Shown: positions 1 to 8,309 of the stretch, piece after piece
How the letters are laid out: each line of letters begins with the position of its first letter
How positions within the stretch are numbered: position 1 is the stretch's first letter
NCBI GenBank assembly: GCA_017543805.1
Contig: JAFYFK010000173.1
Coordinates: forward strand, 1-22,201
Length of the DNA: 22,201 bases
Origin: Bacillota bacterium
Lineage (GTDB): Bacteria > Bacillota > Clostridia > Peptostreptococcales > Anaerovoracaceae
Direction: 5' to 3'
Position numbers and translations under genes: made by a program
The notes under the pieces: model-generated
The model's input: only the letters and a program-made list of their open reading frames with translations
What the model was told of the DNA's origin: nothing
The model's database searches: none

Positions 1-2
1 CC

Positions 3-557
3 GTGATCTCCCGTCAGGATCGCGAGGTCGTCCGCCCGTACATCGACAAGTACCGTCTGAACAAGCTGGCGCAGGGCGCCGGCCTGAACAAGTACAGCGC
101 CACCGTCGCTAATGATCTCGGCCGTGCCAAGATCGTTGAGACGCTGCTCAAGGCCAAGGCCGAGCTGGCGAACAACTACGCTCCGACCGGCAAGCAGGTC
201 GTCTACATCGGCGAGACCAACGCCGTCGAGATGAAGCTGGCGGATCAGGTCATCGGCATCGACAAGATCGCCGAGCAGCCAATCGTCAACGGCGTCCTGT
301 ACAAGCTCGCCGGTATGCAGCTCAACATCGTCCCCGATGTGTACATGCCGACCAACTGCGCGTTCCTGATCGTGACCAAGGGCTCCGCCTGGGCGCCTGT
401 CAAGATCGCGATGAGCCGCGTCCTCGACGAGCATCCGGACTTCTACGGCCCGGTCGTGCAGCATCTCCAGTATCACGACTGCTTTGTCAACGACGCGCGC
501 AAAAACACCATCTATGCGTGCTGGACTGCGGCGGAGTCCGTCGTGCATCCCACCTGA
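3..557 (+). CDS. Major capsid protein, C-terminal part (partial)
   Basis: The frame is open from the left edge of the window, so the gene begins upstream and only its last 184 or so codons are seen. The GTG at the edge is probably an internal valine. The protein mixes alpha and beta segments, with conserved-looking stretches VPDVYMPTNCAFLI and GPVVQHLQYHDCF, as in the C-terminal half of phage major capsid proteins. I could not assign it to a named capsid family. Its place directly upstream of a head-tail adaptor and a tail hub supports the capsid call. Codons are strongly biased to C- or G-ending forms (GTC, ATC, AAG, CTG), as expected for the most abundant virion protein. A hairpin terminator follows at once. 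An alternative is another large structural protein of the head. Confidence 0.65.
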   Translation: MISRQDREVVRPYIDKYRLNKLAQGAGLNKYSATVANDLGRAKIVETLLKAKAELANNYAPTGKQVVYIGETNAVEMKLADQVIGIDKIAEQPIVNGVLYKLAGMQLNIVPDVYMPTNCAFLIVTKGSAWAPVKIAMSRVLDEHPDFYGPVVQHLQYHDCFVNDARKNTIYACWTAAESVVHPT

Positions 558-568
558 TAAGACCACGA

Positions 569-597
569 AGCCCCGGCTATCCGGCCGGGGCTTTTCC
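569..597 (+). terminator. Hairpin terminator after the capsid gene
   Basis: A perfect 9-bp GC-rich stem (569-577 pairs with 584-592) with a 6-nt loop is followed by a short T run. It lies 11 bases after the capsid stop codon. The next gene's Shine-Dalgarno begins at about 601, leaving no room for a promoter. The downstream genes are therefore probably expressed by read-through, which would lower their dose relative to capsid. Confidence 0.75.
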
Positions 598-614
598 CAA
601 AAGGAAGTGATTTA

Positions 615-1049
615 GTGGCTACGACAGCACAACAGGTATTCGATACCGCCGTATCCCTGATGGACGAGATCAGCGAGACCGGCGCGACCGACACCGAAGA
701 TACCGCCGAATACAAGCGACGGACACTCTATATCCTGAATCTTCTGCGCGGCGAGCTCTACCCGTTTTCGGACACCTACGAGCAGGCGGAAGCCGGGAAG
801 CGGCCGATCGTCGGATTGATCCAGAGCTTTGAGGACGAGATTGGACTTGACGACTATATCTGCCAGAGCGTTATGCCGCACGGGCTGGCCGCATATCTGC
901 TGCTGGACGAGAACCCGACGAGCGCGTCGTTCTTCAATCAGCGATACGAAGAGCTCAAAGCATCGCTTACACGCGGGATCTCCCGGACGAGCGAAGACAT
1001 TGAGGACGTTTACGGCGGGCTGCGCTACAACGAATTCGCATACTGGTGA
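615..1049 (+). CDS. Head-tail adaptor / head completion-like protein
   Basis: A 144-residue, mostly helical and acidic protein. It starts at GTG 615 behind AGGAAGTGA at 603-611; there is no better ATG near the start. Size, helical character and position between the capsid and the large tail hub gene match the small connector proteins that seal the portal in podoviruses (the role of P22 gp4, for example) or gp6-type adaptors of other tailed phages. No catalytic motif is visible. The call rests mostly on gene order. The next gene starts 12 bases after the stop, so the two are probably translated from one message. Confidence 0.5.
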   Translation: MATTAQQVFDTAVSLMDEISETGATDTEDTAEYKRRTLYILNLLRGELYPFSDTYEQAEAGKRPIVGLIQSFEDEIGLDDYICQSVMPHGLAAYLLLDENPTSASFFNQRYEELKASLTRGISRTSEDIEDVYGGLRYNEFAYW

Positions 1050-1060
1050 GGCGGTGAAAC

Positions 1061-2881
1061 ATGGCTGAAATCAGAGTCCAGACAAGTGAAAAGATTTTTC
1101 AGCTCAAGCAGTTTCTCGGCCTGAACGAGAACCCGGACGGCGACACCAAGCTCAAGTTTGGAGAGGCCGCAGTTGTTCGGAATTTCCGAATCACCCGTGA
1201 CCGGAACTTACAGCGCCGCCCCGGCACAAAGACCGTTGCGACACTCTGCCCTGACGGCGAACCCGTCAAGGGGCTTTGGGTAGGCATGGTGCATGGCGTG
1301 GAGCGGATGCTCTGCGCCTGCCACGGCAACATGTACCACGTCTGGGACAGCGAGACCGGGAAGGTCGAAGCACAGCTCCTCGGCGCGGTCAACACTGACG
1401 GCGACGTCTCCGTGTTCGGCTTTGACGGCAACGCCTACATCCTCGACGGTGATGAGTACCGCGTCTTCGACGGTGAGAGCATGAACGTCGTCAAGGGCTA
1501 CCGGCCGCTTGTGGCGATCGCAGTCCCGCCCGGCGGCGGTGGCGAGACGCTGGAGAACGTGAACCGCCTGACGAACACCCGCCGCTGCTGGATTTCTCCT
1601 GACGGCACGGAAGCAACGTTCCAACTCCCCGAGAAAAACATCAAGGGCGTGGACTATGTGCGCGATCTGCTGACCGGGGCGCTCGTCAGCACGGATGACT
1701 ATACCGTAGATGCAGCAGCGGGAACGGTAACTTTTGATACCGCTCCGGCGCAGGCCGTGAACAGCTACGAGATTGGCTGGACGGTCAGCGCCATGTACAG
1801 GCATCAGGTCACGGACATGCACTACGCCGAACTGTACGCCGGGACGCAGGATACCAGAGTTTTCCTGTACGGCGACGGGACGAACAAGTGCATCTACACC
1901 GGCATCGACTACGACGGCAAGCCAAGAGCCGACTATTTCCCCGACCTCTACGAATGCGCCGTCGGCGATGAGAACACGCCCATCACCGGCATGATCCGCC
2001 ACTATTCCGCCCTCATCGCATTCAAGAGCGACTCGACCTGGAGCATCAGCTCTACGGCTCAGACGCTCGCTGATGGTTTGACCATCCCCGCTTTTTACGT
2101 CGGGCCTATCAATAAATCAATCGGAAATGATGCACCGGGGCAGGTTCAGCTCGTGCTCAACTCTCCGTTCGCGCTGTTCGGGAACGACCTGTACCAGTGG
2201 CAGAACAGCAGCTATTACACGTCGAACCTGACGAGGGACGAGCGGCAGGCGAAGCGCATCTCCGACCGAATCTGGGCGACGCTCCAGAAGTTCGACTCAA
2301 AGAAATGCGTCTGCTACGACGACAATCTCAATCAGGAGTATTACATCTGCTACGGCGGCAACGCTCTTGTTTTCAACTATGCGGCTGATGCTTGGAGCTA
2401 TTACACGGGCTTTCCGGCAAGCTGCCTGTGCAGCGCAGACGGCGAGCTGTACGTCGGCACGACCGACGGCAGGGTTCTGCATGTCAGTTATGCTTACAAC
2501 TCCGACGACGGCGAGGCGATAGATGCCTACTGGGAGTCCGGCTCCATGTCCTTCAATCAGGACAACATGCGGAAGTATTCGGCGGCAACGTGGATCGGCA
2601 TCAAACCCGAGGAAAATTCCGAAGTATGGGTCTCTGTCAGAACTGACCGAAAAGTGACAAACAGCATGAAGATCGCCACGAGCTCGAAGTTCGACTTTGG
2701 GAGCATCAACTTCGCGGATTTCTTGTTTGCAACGAACAACATGCCGCACATGTACCGTCGGAAGCTCAAGGCAAAAAAGTTTGTGTTCTACAAGCTGATT
2801 TTCAGGGCATCCAGCACGACATCCAGCGTTACGGTGCTGGCCGCAGACATCAAAGTCCGGTACCCCGGCAACGCAAAGTAG
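1061..2881 (+). CDS. Tail hub / packaged-DNA stabilisation protein (P22 gp10-like)
   Basis: 606 residues, start ATG 1061 after GAGGCGG. The sequence is beta-rich with repeated short blocks such as DGNAYILDGDEYRVFDG, ADGELYVGTTDGRVLHV and GNDLYQWQNSSYYTSN, spaced like the blades of a beta-propeller. An early segment (FLGLNENPD... AVVRNFRITRDRNLQRRPG) resembles the N-terminus of phage proteins that assemble under the portal and close the channel. In P22-type podoviruses this role belongs to gp10, which links the gp4 ring to the tail needle and tailspikes. The length is somewhat greater than gp10. It is followed 10 bases later by a small tail protein. The family-level role is an inference from architecture, length and order; a tail spike-base protein is the main alternative. 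Confidence 0.5.
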   Translation: MAEIRVQTSEKIFQLKQFLGLNENPDGDTKLKFGEAAVVRNFRITRDRNLQRRPGTKTVATLCPDGEPVKGLWVGMVHGVERMLCACHGNMYHVWDSETGKVEAQLLGAVNTDGDVSVFGFDGNAYILDGDEYRVFDGESMNVVKGYRPLVAIAVPPGGGGETLENVNRLTNTRRCWISPDGTEATFQLPEKNIKGVDYVRDLLTGALVSTDDYTVDAAAGTVTFDTAPAQAVNSYEIGWTVSAMYRHQVTDMHYAELYAGTQDTRVFLYGDGTNKCIYTGIDYDGKPRADYFPDLYECAVGDENTPITGMIRHYSALIAFKSDSTWSISSTAQTLADGLTIPAFYVGPINKSIGNDAPGQVQLVLNSPFALFGNDLYQWQNSSYYTSNLTRDERQAKRISDRIWATLQKFDSKKCVCYDDNLNQEYYICYGGNALVFNYAADAWSYYTGFPASCLCSADGELYVGTTDGRVLHVSYAYNSDDGEAIDAYWESGSMSFNQDNMRKYSAATWIGIKPEENSEVWVSVRTDRKVTNSMKIATSSKFDFGSINFADFLFATNNMPHMYRRKLKAKKFVFYKLIFRASSTTSSVTVLAADIKVRYPGNAK

Positions 2882-2891
2882 GAGGTAAGGC

Positions 2892-3563
2892 ATGGCTTTT
2901 ACAACCTTTACGGGAGAAGTCAATAACATTTCGCAGCTCTCCGATACCCCAACACTGACGGAGGGCCTGTCCCCTGACGAACTGAAAGCCAGGTTTGACC
3001 TTGGCAATGTCAGGATCAAGGATTACATCAACAACACCCTGCTCCCACAGCTCGAGAACGCCAGCGCGGCGGCAAGCCTTGGCGCGGTAAGCGTAAGTGG
3101 TTTCGAACAGTTTTCCACTGTGCAGACGGCGCTTGCGCTCATTATCAGCCACATCCTCAACCTTGAGGACGAAATTGGCGGGTCGGCATCCATCGGCGAC
3201 GGCTCAGTTACGACGGTGAAGCTCGCAGACAGCGCTGTCACAGAGGATAAGATTGGAGCCGGAGCCGTTTCCAAGGAAAAGATCGCGAATAACGCTGTCA
3301 GTACGCTGCTCACGGCAAATGTCGGAATGACCTGGGCGGGCAGTGGCCCATATACTCAGACCGTAACGGTTTCTGGCGTTCGAGCTTCCGACACCCCGAT
3401 TATCGACATGGTTATGACCGGCACGTTCTCCACCGACAAAGAACGTCTTGCTGAATTCTCCAAAATATATCGGGCGGTTACGGCGGACGGGTCGATCACC
3501 TTTTATGCCGACGAGAGGCCGACTAAGGCATTTTCGGTTCGGATGCTGTGCGTGAGGAAGTGA
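2892..3563 (+). CDS. Small tail fibre/spike-associated protein with KLA/KIA repeats
   Basis: 223 residues, start ATG 2892 behind TAGGAGGT. Residues about 101-137 contain three imperfect repeats of the form G-(S/A)-V-(T/S)-x-x-K-(L/I)-A (SVTTVKLADSAV, AVTEDKIGAGAV, AVSKEKIANNAV). This pattern is common in phage tail-fibre shafts, where it forms a repetitive beta structure. The C-terminal 80 residues are a separate beta-rich domain (TQTVTVSGVRASDTPIIDM...). It lies between the tail hub and further small tail proteins, 5 bases before the next start. No enzymatic motif is seen. It is probably a short fibre or baseplate-peripheral component; receptor binding is possible but not shown. Confidence 0.5.
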   Translation: MAFTTFTGEVNNISQLSDTPTLTEGLSPDELKARFDLGNVRIKDYINNTLLPQLENASAAASLGAVSVSGFEQFSTVQTALALIISHILNLEDEIGGSASIGDGSVTTVKLADSAVTEDKIGAGAVSKEKIANNAVSTLLTANVGMTWAGSGPYTQTVTVSGVRASDTPIIDMVMTGTFSTDKERLAEFSKIYRAVTADGSITFYADERPTKAFSVRMLCVRK

Positions 3564-3567
3564 CGTT

Positions 3568-4284
3568 ATGGGAGAAGCATTTATTGTGAGACGCGGCGGG
3601 AAAACCGCCTCCTACGCCGTTATTGGCGTCACCATCCCCAGCGGCAGCACTGTTACCTGTGTAAAGGGCAGCGTAAGCTTGAAAGCAAACGGGAGCGGAA
3701 CCAACGTCTATTTCAATGTGCCGGAGGCCGGGGATTGGGTTGTTACGATTGCGGACGGCGCAAAAACCAAAAGCCAGACCGTCACCATCAGCGCGGCGGG
3801 CCAAGTCGAAAAGCTCACGATGGCATACGGGCTCGTGCTTATTTCCGGCGGCGTGGTGCAGAATCCGAGCGCGTGGACGGCGGATGATATGACCGCACAA
3901 AGCGGTAGCGGATATGTCGATCTTATCATGTCTCATGCGGCCTACGAGCAAGGCATGTATGCAATCCCGGTAAACCTGACCGAGTATTCCAAGCTCACAA
4001 TCGAAGCGAATAACGCCGGAAGCACCTCAGACCAGTACCCGAATTACAAATGGCTCAAGGCTGCAATCAAGCAGACGACAGACCCGAGCGAGCCACAGAC
4101 ATCCGGCGAATATATCAACTTGGAGACTGTCGGTTCAAAGACGACGCTTGAACTTAATGTGAGCGGCAAAACCGGAACATGGTATGTCGGCTTTTACGGT
4201 CACGGCTTAGATGTTACCGTTGATCCGAGCCAGCCGCTGTACCTTGAATCGATTGCCCGCGTCTACAACATGTCGCTGAACTGA
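3568..4284 (+). CDS. Putative tail appendage protein, beta-sandwich type
   Basis: 238 residues. The start ATG 3568 lies 5 bases after the previous stop, and its AGGAAG ribosome site overlaps the end of that gene. The first 80 residues look like an immunoglobulin-like or carboxypeptidase-regulatory-like domain (VTIPSGSTVTCVKGSVSLKA, then WVVTIADGAKTKSQTVTI), a kind of module often found in phage appendages. The remainder is beta-rich with aromatic patches (GTWYVGFYGHGL), resembling a carbohydrate-binding fold, but I do not recognise a family. The position inside the tail cluster suggests a host-surface-binding accessory protein; that function is inference. Confidence 0.45.
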   Translation: MGEAFIVRRGGKTASYAVIGVTIPSGSTVTCVKGSVSLKANGSGTNVYFNVPEAGDWVVTIADGAKTKSQTVTISAAGQVEKLTMAYGLVLISGGVVQNPSAWTADDMTAQSGSGYVDLIMSHAAYEQGMYAIPVNLTEYSKLTIEANNAGSTSDQYPNYKWLKAAIKQTTDPSEPQTSGEYINLETVGSKTTLELNVSGKTGTWYVGFYGHGLDVTVDPSQPLYLESIARVYNMSLN

Positions 4285-4294
4285 GGAGGAGCCT

Positions 4295-4642
4295 ATGAAA
4301 GAAATAATCAGACTCCAGACTGCGGAGCAGGCGTTCGACATTGACATTGCACCGGACGACATTGCGGCAATGCGCATCACCTACGAGCAGGACGGCGCAA
4401 CTGTTATCGAGAAAGACAAGGATGACCTTGTGTTCTCCCCTCTCGAAGACGACGATTGCGGTTTCTTGTATCGAGCTGAGTTTACGTTCACGCAGGCCGA
4501 GACGAAGCTGTTCAACGCAAATTCCAACGTGACCGTGCAGCTTCATGTTCTGACCACTACAGGGCAATCGCTCCCGTCACATCAGTGGTCGGTAGAAATC
4601 TACCCGATCCTCAACGACACGATTCTGGAGGTAGAGGCATAA
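4295..4642 (+). CDS. Small conserved-type tail protein of unknown function
   Basis: 115 residues, start ATG 4295 behind a strong AGGAGGAG. The protein is acidic (runs such as DIDIAPDDIAAMRI and EKDKDDLVFSPLEDDD) and beta-rich towards the C-terminus. It resembles the small beta-sandwich proteins that often precede collagen-stalk tail fibre genes in Firmicutes phages, and could be a fibre-attachment or assembly component. Its TAA stop overlaps the ATG of the fibre gene (TAATG at 4640-4644), so the two are translationally coupled. No function can be stated from motifs. Confidence 0.5.
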   Translation: MKEIIRLQTAEQAFDIDIAPDDIAAMRITYEQDGATVIEKDKDDLVFSPLEDDDCGFLYRAEFTFTQAETKLFNANSNVTVQLHVLTTTGQSLPSHQWSVEIYPILNDTILEVEA

Positions 4643-7461
4643 TGGCAAACGATTTCAAAGTCCGGTTCTACAGCGGAATCGGCGCGAGAGGCCCGCAGGG
4701 GCCGAAGGGAGACAAAGGAGATAAGGGGGCAACCGGCGACCGTGGCCCAGCAGGGTATCACTTCACTCCGGAAGTCAACTCGAACGGCGACCTGAGCTGG
4801 ACGAACGATGGCGGCCTGACCAATCCCAAGACCGTCAACCTCACCGATAAATTTGTCAGTACGGTAGATGCTGCGAGGTCGGCTGTCGGCGCACTCAATT
4901 CCGACGTACAGGCGCTCGATGTGAGCATTTCCGACGCGGACGCTGCGATTGAGCAGGCAAGGGATGCCGTCAATGCGATTGAGGAGCAGCGCGACGAGAT
5001 CATGGAATCAATCGCTGCTGCCGCAGAACTCGGGACGGACACGTCTCTTTCTACTCCCGGCATGGCCGCAGACGCGGAAGCTGCCGGTACGGCGATCAAG
5101 ACCATCAGAAACGGCCTTTTCGCAGATGTGAATAGCCCCGACAATTGGGCTGTCGGAGCAATCAGCAGCTCCAGTGGAGCTAATTCCTCATCCACGACGA
5201 GACTGCGTACGTCAGGCTATCTACCGAAGGGCGTTTCCAAGATTACCGTGGCAGACGGGTATCGCTTCATTCTCTTTGGTTACGACGGGAGCGCTTACAA
5301 GGGAACGTGGAACGGCGCATCATTTACGAAAACCGGCAACTGGAGAACTGAAGAAGTCAACCTGTCCTTGCTACCCGATTACAACTACAAGCTTGTTTTG
5401 GCGAGGAGCCCTGATTCTGGGACGATGACAACAGCCGAGGCCGTAAACATCACACTTTATGCTGTAACGGATGAAACCCTCTCAATGGAAGGGAAGGCAG
5501 CGGACGCCAAGCGAGTTGGCTATTATATCAACAGATCGCTTACATATCGCGGTTCTCTGACGTCCAACGATAATCTGGACGATATCTGGACGCCCGGAGT
5601 GTGGCGAGTCAATCTTTCCAATCGCCCGGCAGGCTGCCCAACCGTGAATGCTGGAACGTTTTTGGTCATAGGTGAAACGACTACGACGGTCACACATTCC
5701 CAATTCTTTGTATCAATTTCAAATCACATATTCTTCCGATATGGGACGTCCAGCGACAATCAAAGGGAATGGCGCGAAATCAGCAGCGATGCGCTGCCTT
5801 TTATCCGCGCGGCGAAAAAAGTCTTCACCAGCCTCAGTATTGCCAAAGGGGTGTGGACGAGAACCGGCGTTTATCTTGGCAACGATGTAAAGTCTGTCTG
5901 CAACAAGGATATCATCGAAACAAAAAAGGGCGCTGCCTACAATATGCTCGTTGACGATGGATGGGCCTACACGACCTGGGAGGGCAATTCGGCGAATGCG
6001 CTGAATAAGACCCACTATCTGAGCAGAGATAGCAGGCTGATCGCTGCCGGGAATTACATTGGAATCCATTTTGTCAAGCTCGATTCGGACGGGGAGCCTG
6101 TCAACACGGCGGTCAGCGAATGGGACGACAGTGTTGTGATGATGAAAGTCGGTGGTGAATCCGAAGCCTCCGGAGATTCTTCATTTTCTCAGTACGTCCA
6201 CGATCTGCCAGAAAGCGTCGGACAACTCAATGTTGTGCTCAGAGCTTACCAGATGACGAAGATTCAGTACATGGCAGCAGCGACACTCCCGCTGCACAGC
6301 GGCGGCAGCGTCTCTGTCACGGTCAGGGATGTACCGGCCGGAACTGAGCTTGTCGGCGTTCCTTACTCGTCGATGCGCGATGAGATGAGTTATATCCCAC
6401 AGGCAATTTCTTTCGACACGTTCATGTCCGCCATCCAGAATCCGAACAGCTATATCTATACCCGCCACTACGAGCAGACGGATAGGTGGTACAACGCCCG
6501 GTGCTATTACGGTACAGTGTGCTCAGCTATGGTCGGCTATGTCTACGGCATTGAAAACGCGATTCTTACGACAATTTCGTTTGCGAACTACCCAGGGTTA
6601 GAACCGCTGCCGGAAGAACAGCAGGCGGTCGAGTATCTCAAACTTGGGGATATGCTGAACAAAGCAGGTACACATATTGTCGTGATCACAGATATCGTCC
6701 GGTCGAACCGGGGAAGAATCGTCAGCATTGAGATTTCGGAGGCGTCAAAGCCGCTTTGCAGATCTGCTGTTTACACGCCTGAACAGTTCAAAACGTCGTA
6801 TCTGGACAACGGTTTCGTAGCGTATCGCTACGCGAACATCGCCGACGTCCCTTACGATCCGTCACCCTGGGTACATGTTGACAGCACCGAGACCGGCGAG
6901 CCTGTCTACGACACGGCGCTGTCTCCAAGGCGCGGCGATAAAGCGAACTGGCGGCTCGGCGAGACGGTCGAGATCGACGTGCTTGACGCCGGAAGTTTCA
7001 CTGCCTATGCACTCAAGAACGTCACGACCGGCGTCACTGTCGCACAGGGCAGCATCCCGGAATCAAATCTCATCACCTTCGCCAATTTGTCGGACGGGCA
7101 TTATTCCGTGAATCTGACGGATGGCAGTAACGACTCCGCATCGGTCTACTTCGATGTCATCGAGACGACCGTGACCTACGAGGCTCTTACGAACGGCCGG
7201 GTGAAGGTCAATTACTCGTCCAGCATCGGCACGCCAAGCGCAGTGTACTGGTGCCACAGGAACCCCAGCGCGTCTGACTACAAGGGCGTCAGGGCGTTCC
7301 ATATCCTTACGGGCGAGGAAATCGCGGCCGGGACGGTGACACTTACGCATCCGACAGGCGTCACCGGCGTCTATGAAAACCAGTGGTTGATGAGGATGTC
7401 GTTCGAGTGCCCGTTTGGCCTGTATGCTTCTGACCTTGCCGATGTAGATGTGTTGTCATGA
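4642..7461 (+). CDS. Long tail fibre with collagen-like stalk
   Basis: I chose ATG 4642 (939 residues) because it has GGAGGTAGAGG upstream and overlaps the previous stop. An open frame runs 57 bases further up, but that segment only reads through the preceding gene. Residues 14-38 are eight Gly-X-Y triplets (GPQGPKGDKGDKGATGDRG), a trimerising collagen-like stalk. Residues about 87-130 are an Ala/Asp/Glu-rich coiled coil. The middle (about 170-520) is a series of beta-rich segments. The C-terminal 170 residues look like two Ig-like domains (WRLGETVEIDVLDAG..., then VIETTVTYEALTNGRVKV). This is the usual layout of a receptor-recognising fibre in Firmicutes phages: a short N-terminal anchor, a stalk and binding domains at the tip. 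No DGR-type variable repeat or depolymerase motif was recognised. Confidence 0.7.
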   Translation: MANDFKVRFYSGIGARGPQGPKGDKGDKGATGDRGPAGYHFTPEVNSNGDLSWTNDGGLTNPKTVNLTDKFVSTVDAARSAVGALNSDVQALDVSISDADAAIEQARDAVNAIEEQRDEIMESIAAAAELGTDTSLSTPGMAADAEAAGTAIKTIRNGLFADVNSPDNWAVGAISSSSGANSSSTTRLRTSGYLPKGVSKITVADGYRFILFGYDGSAYKGTWNGASFTKTGNWRTEEVNLSLLPDYNYKLVLARSPDSGTMTTAEAVNITLYAVTDETLSMEGKAADAKRVGYYINRSLTYRGSLTSNDNLDDIWTPGVWRVNLSNRPAGCPTVNAGTFLVIGETTTTVTHSQFFVSISNHIFFRYGTSSDNQREWREISSDALPFIRAAKKVFTSLSIAKGVWTRTGVYLGNDVKSVCNKDIIETKKGAAYNMLVDDGWAYTTWEGNSANALNKTHYLSRDSRLIAAGNYIGIHFVKLDSDGEPVNTAVSEWDDSVVMMKVGGESEASGDSSFSQYVHDLPESVGQLNVVLRAYQMTKIQYMAAATLPLHSGGSVSVTVRDVPAGTELVGVPYSSMRDEMSYIPQAISFDTFMSAIQNPNSYIYTRHYEQTDRWYNARCYYGTVCSAMVGYVYGIENAILTTISFANYPGLEPLPEEQQAVEYLKLGDMLNKAGTHIVVITDIVRSNRGRIVSIEISEASKPLCRSAVYTPEQFKTSYLDNGFVAYRYANIADVPYDPSPWVHVDSTETGEPVYDTALSPRRGDKANWRLGETVEIDVLDAGSFTAYALKNVTTGVTVAQGSIPESNLITFANLSDGHYSVNLTDGSNDSASVYFDVIETTVTYEALTNGRVKVNYSSSIGTPSAVYWCHRNPSASDYKGVRAFHILTGEEIAAGTVTLTHPTGVTGVYENQWLMRMSFECPFGLYASDLADVDVLS

Positions 7462-7508
7462 ATGACGACGACGAAAAAGAATTCAGCGGTCTGTTGGAGG
7501 ACGACTAA
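7458..7508 (+). CDS. Possible 16-residue coupling ORF between fibre and lysin
   Basis: An ATG at 7458 overlaps the fibre stop (ATGA). It opens a 16-codon acidic reading frame, MNDDDEKEFSGLLEDD, whose TAA directly abuts the endolysin ATG at 7509 (TAAATG). The spacer would otherwise be unexplained, and the endolysin's GGAGG (7496-7500) sits inside this frame. It could be a translational coupling leader or simply chance; no independent ribosome site is seen. Confidence 0.25.
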   Translation: MNDDDEKEFSGLLEDD

Positions 7509-8297
7509 ATGACTATCGAACAGGCAAAAAGCAAACTTCTCGCATGGGTGTCGGCTCAGGTCGGCGCCCGCGAGGGCGCAAACAATTACAACAAGTATGC
7601 GGAAGACCCTCGCTTGACGCAGCTCTACGGCATGGACATGCAGCACCAGCCGTGGTGCGATCTGTTTACCGACGCCGCGTTCATCAACGTATTCGGGTTG
7701 GAGCTGGGCGCGGCGATGACGTATCAGCAGATCGGCAGCGGCTCCGCCGCGTGCCGGACGAGCGCACAGTTTTTCCGCGACCACGGCGCTTTCAGCCAGT
7801 ACCCGGAACCGGGCGACATCATCTTCTTTTTTGCCAGCGGGGCCATCAACCATCAGGGCATTGTGATGCGCGTCGCGGGCGGCTCTGTCGTGACTGTGGA
7901 GGGCAACAGCTCGGATCAGGTAGCAGAGCGTGTCTACCAGATCGGCGATAGCAGCATCGCCGGTTACGGTCGACCGGACTGGAGACTTGCGGCGGGCGCG
8001 GAAGGCAAAGATGTTGCAGAAAACGCAACAACTGAAACGCCGGACAGCCCGACCATTGACCCGCCGCCCGAAATGATCGACGTCAAGCTGCCCGTCTTGC
8101 ACAACGGCATGGGCGGATCGGCGGTCGCCGCGATGCAGGGCATCCTTCACTATCGCAAATATTCCCTTGGGCCATATGGCGTTGACGGGGAATTCGGCAC
8201 CGCGACGCTCGCAGCGCTTCGTAATTTCCAAATCCGCAACGAGCTCGACCCGGACGGTATGTGTGGGCCGGAGACGTGGAAACATCTTTTATCGTAA
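7509..8297 (+). CDS. Endolysin: CHAP amidase/endopeptidase with peptidoglycan-binding domain
   Basis: 262 residues, start ATG 7509 with GGAGG at 7496-7500. The N-terminal CHAP domain (about 1-160) shows the nucleophile Cys50 in QPWCDLF, His115 in NHQGIVMRV, and a polar Glu131/Asn133 in VEGNSS. PEPGDIIFF is the typical strand before the catalytic His. A linker rich in Pro/Thr/Asp (170-190) leads to a C-terminal PG_binding_1-type domain (about 192-262), with YGVDGEFGTATLAALRNFQ and DGMCGPETW. CHAP enzymes cut peptide or amide bonds of peptidoglycan. No signal peptide is present, so release would need a holin, and none is evident nearby. Its place between fibre and ejection proteins also allows a virion-associated entry lysin. 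Confidence 0.88.
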   Translation: MTIEQAKSKLLAWVSAQVGAREGANNYNKYAEDPRLTQLYGMDMQHQPWCDLFTDAAFINVFGLELGAAMTYQQIGSGSAACRTSAQFFRDHGAFSQYPEPGDIIFFFASGAINHQGIVMRVAGGSVVTVEGNSSDQVAERVYQIGDSSIAGYGRPDWRLAAGAEGKDVAENATTETPDSPTIDPPPEMIDVKLPVLHNGMGGSAVAAMQGILHYRKYSLGPYGVDGEFGTATLAALRNFQIRNELDPDGMCGPETWKHLLS

Positions 8298-8309
8298 GGG
8301 GGTAGCCCA

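Noticed and set aside
1208..2002. Long minus-strand frame inside the tail hub gene (similar cases at 7371-8285, 8289-9356 and 12083-12991)
   Set aside because: Shadow frames of GC-rich coding sequence; no ribosome sites, no recognisable domains, and each is covered by a convincing + strand gene.
4585..4641. Upstream extension of the tail fibre gene
   Set aside because: The extension only reads through the previous gene; the ATG at 4642 has a good ribosome site and a stop-start overlap.
4642..7461. Diversity-generating retroelement target in the tail fibre
   Set aside because: No reverse transcriptase, no template-like repeat and no C-type lectin-like end were seen in the window.
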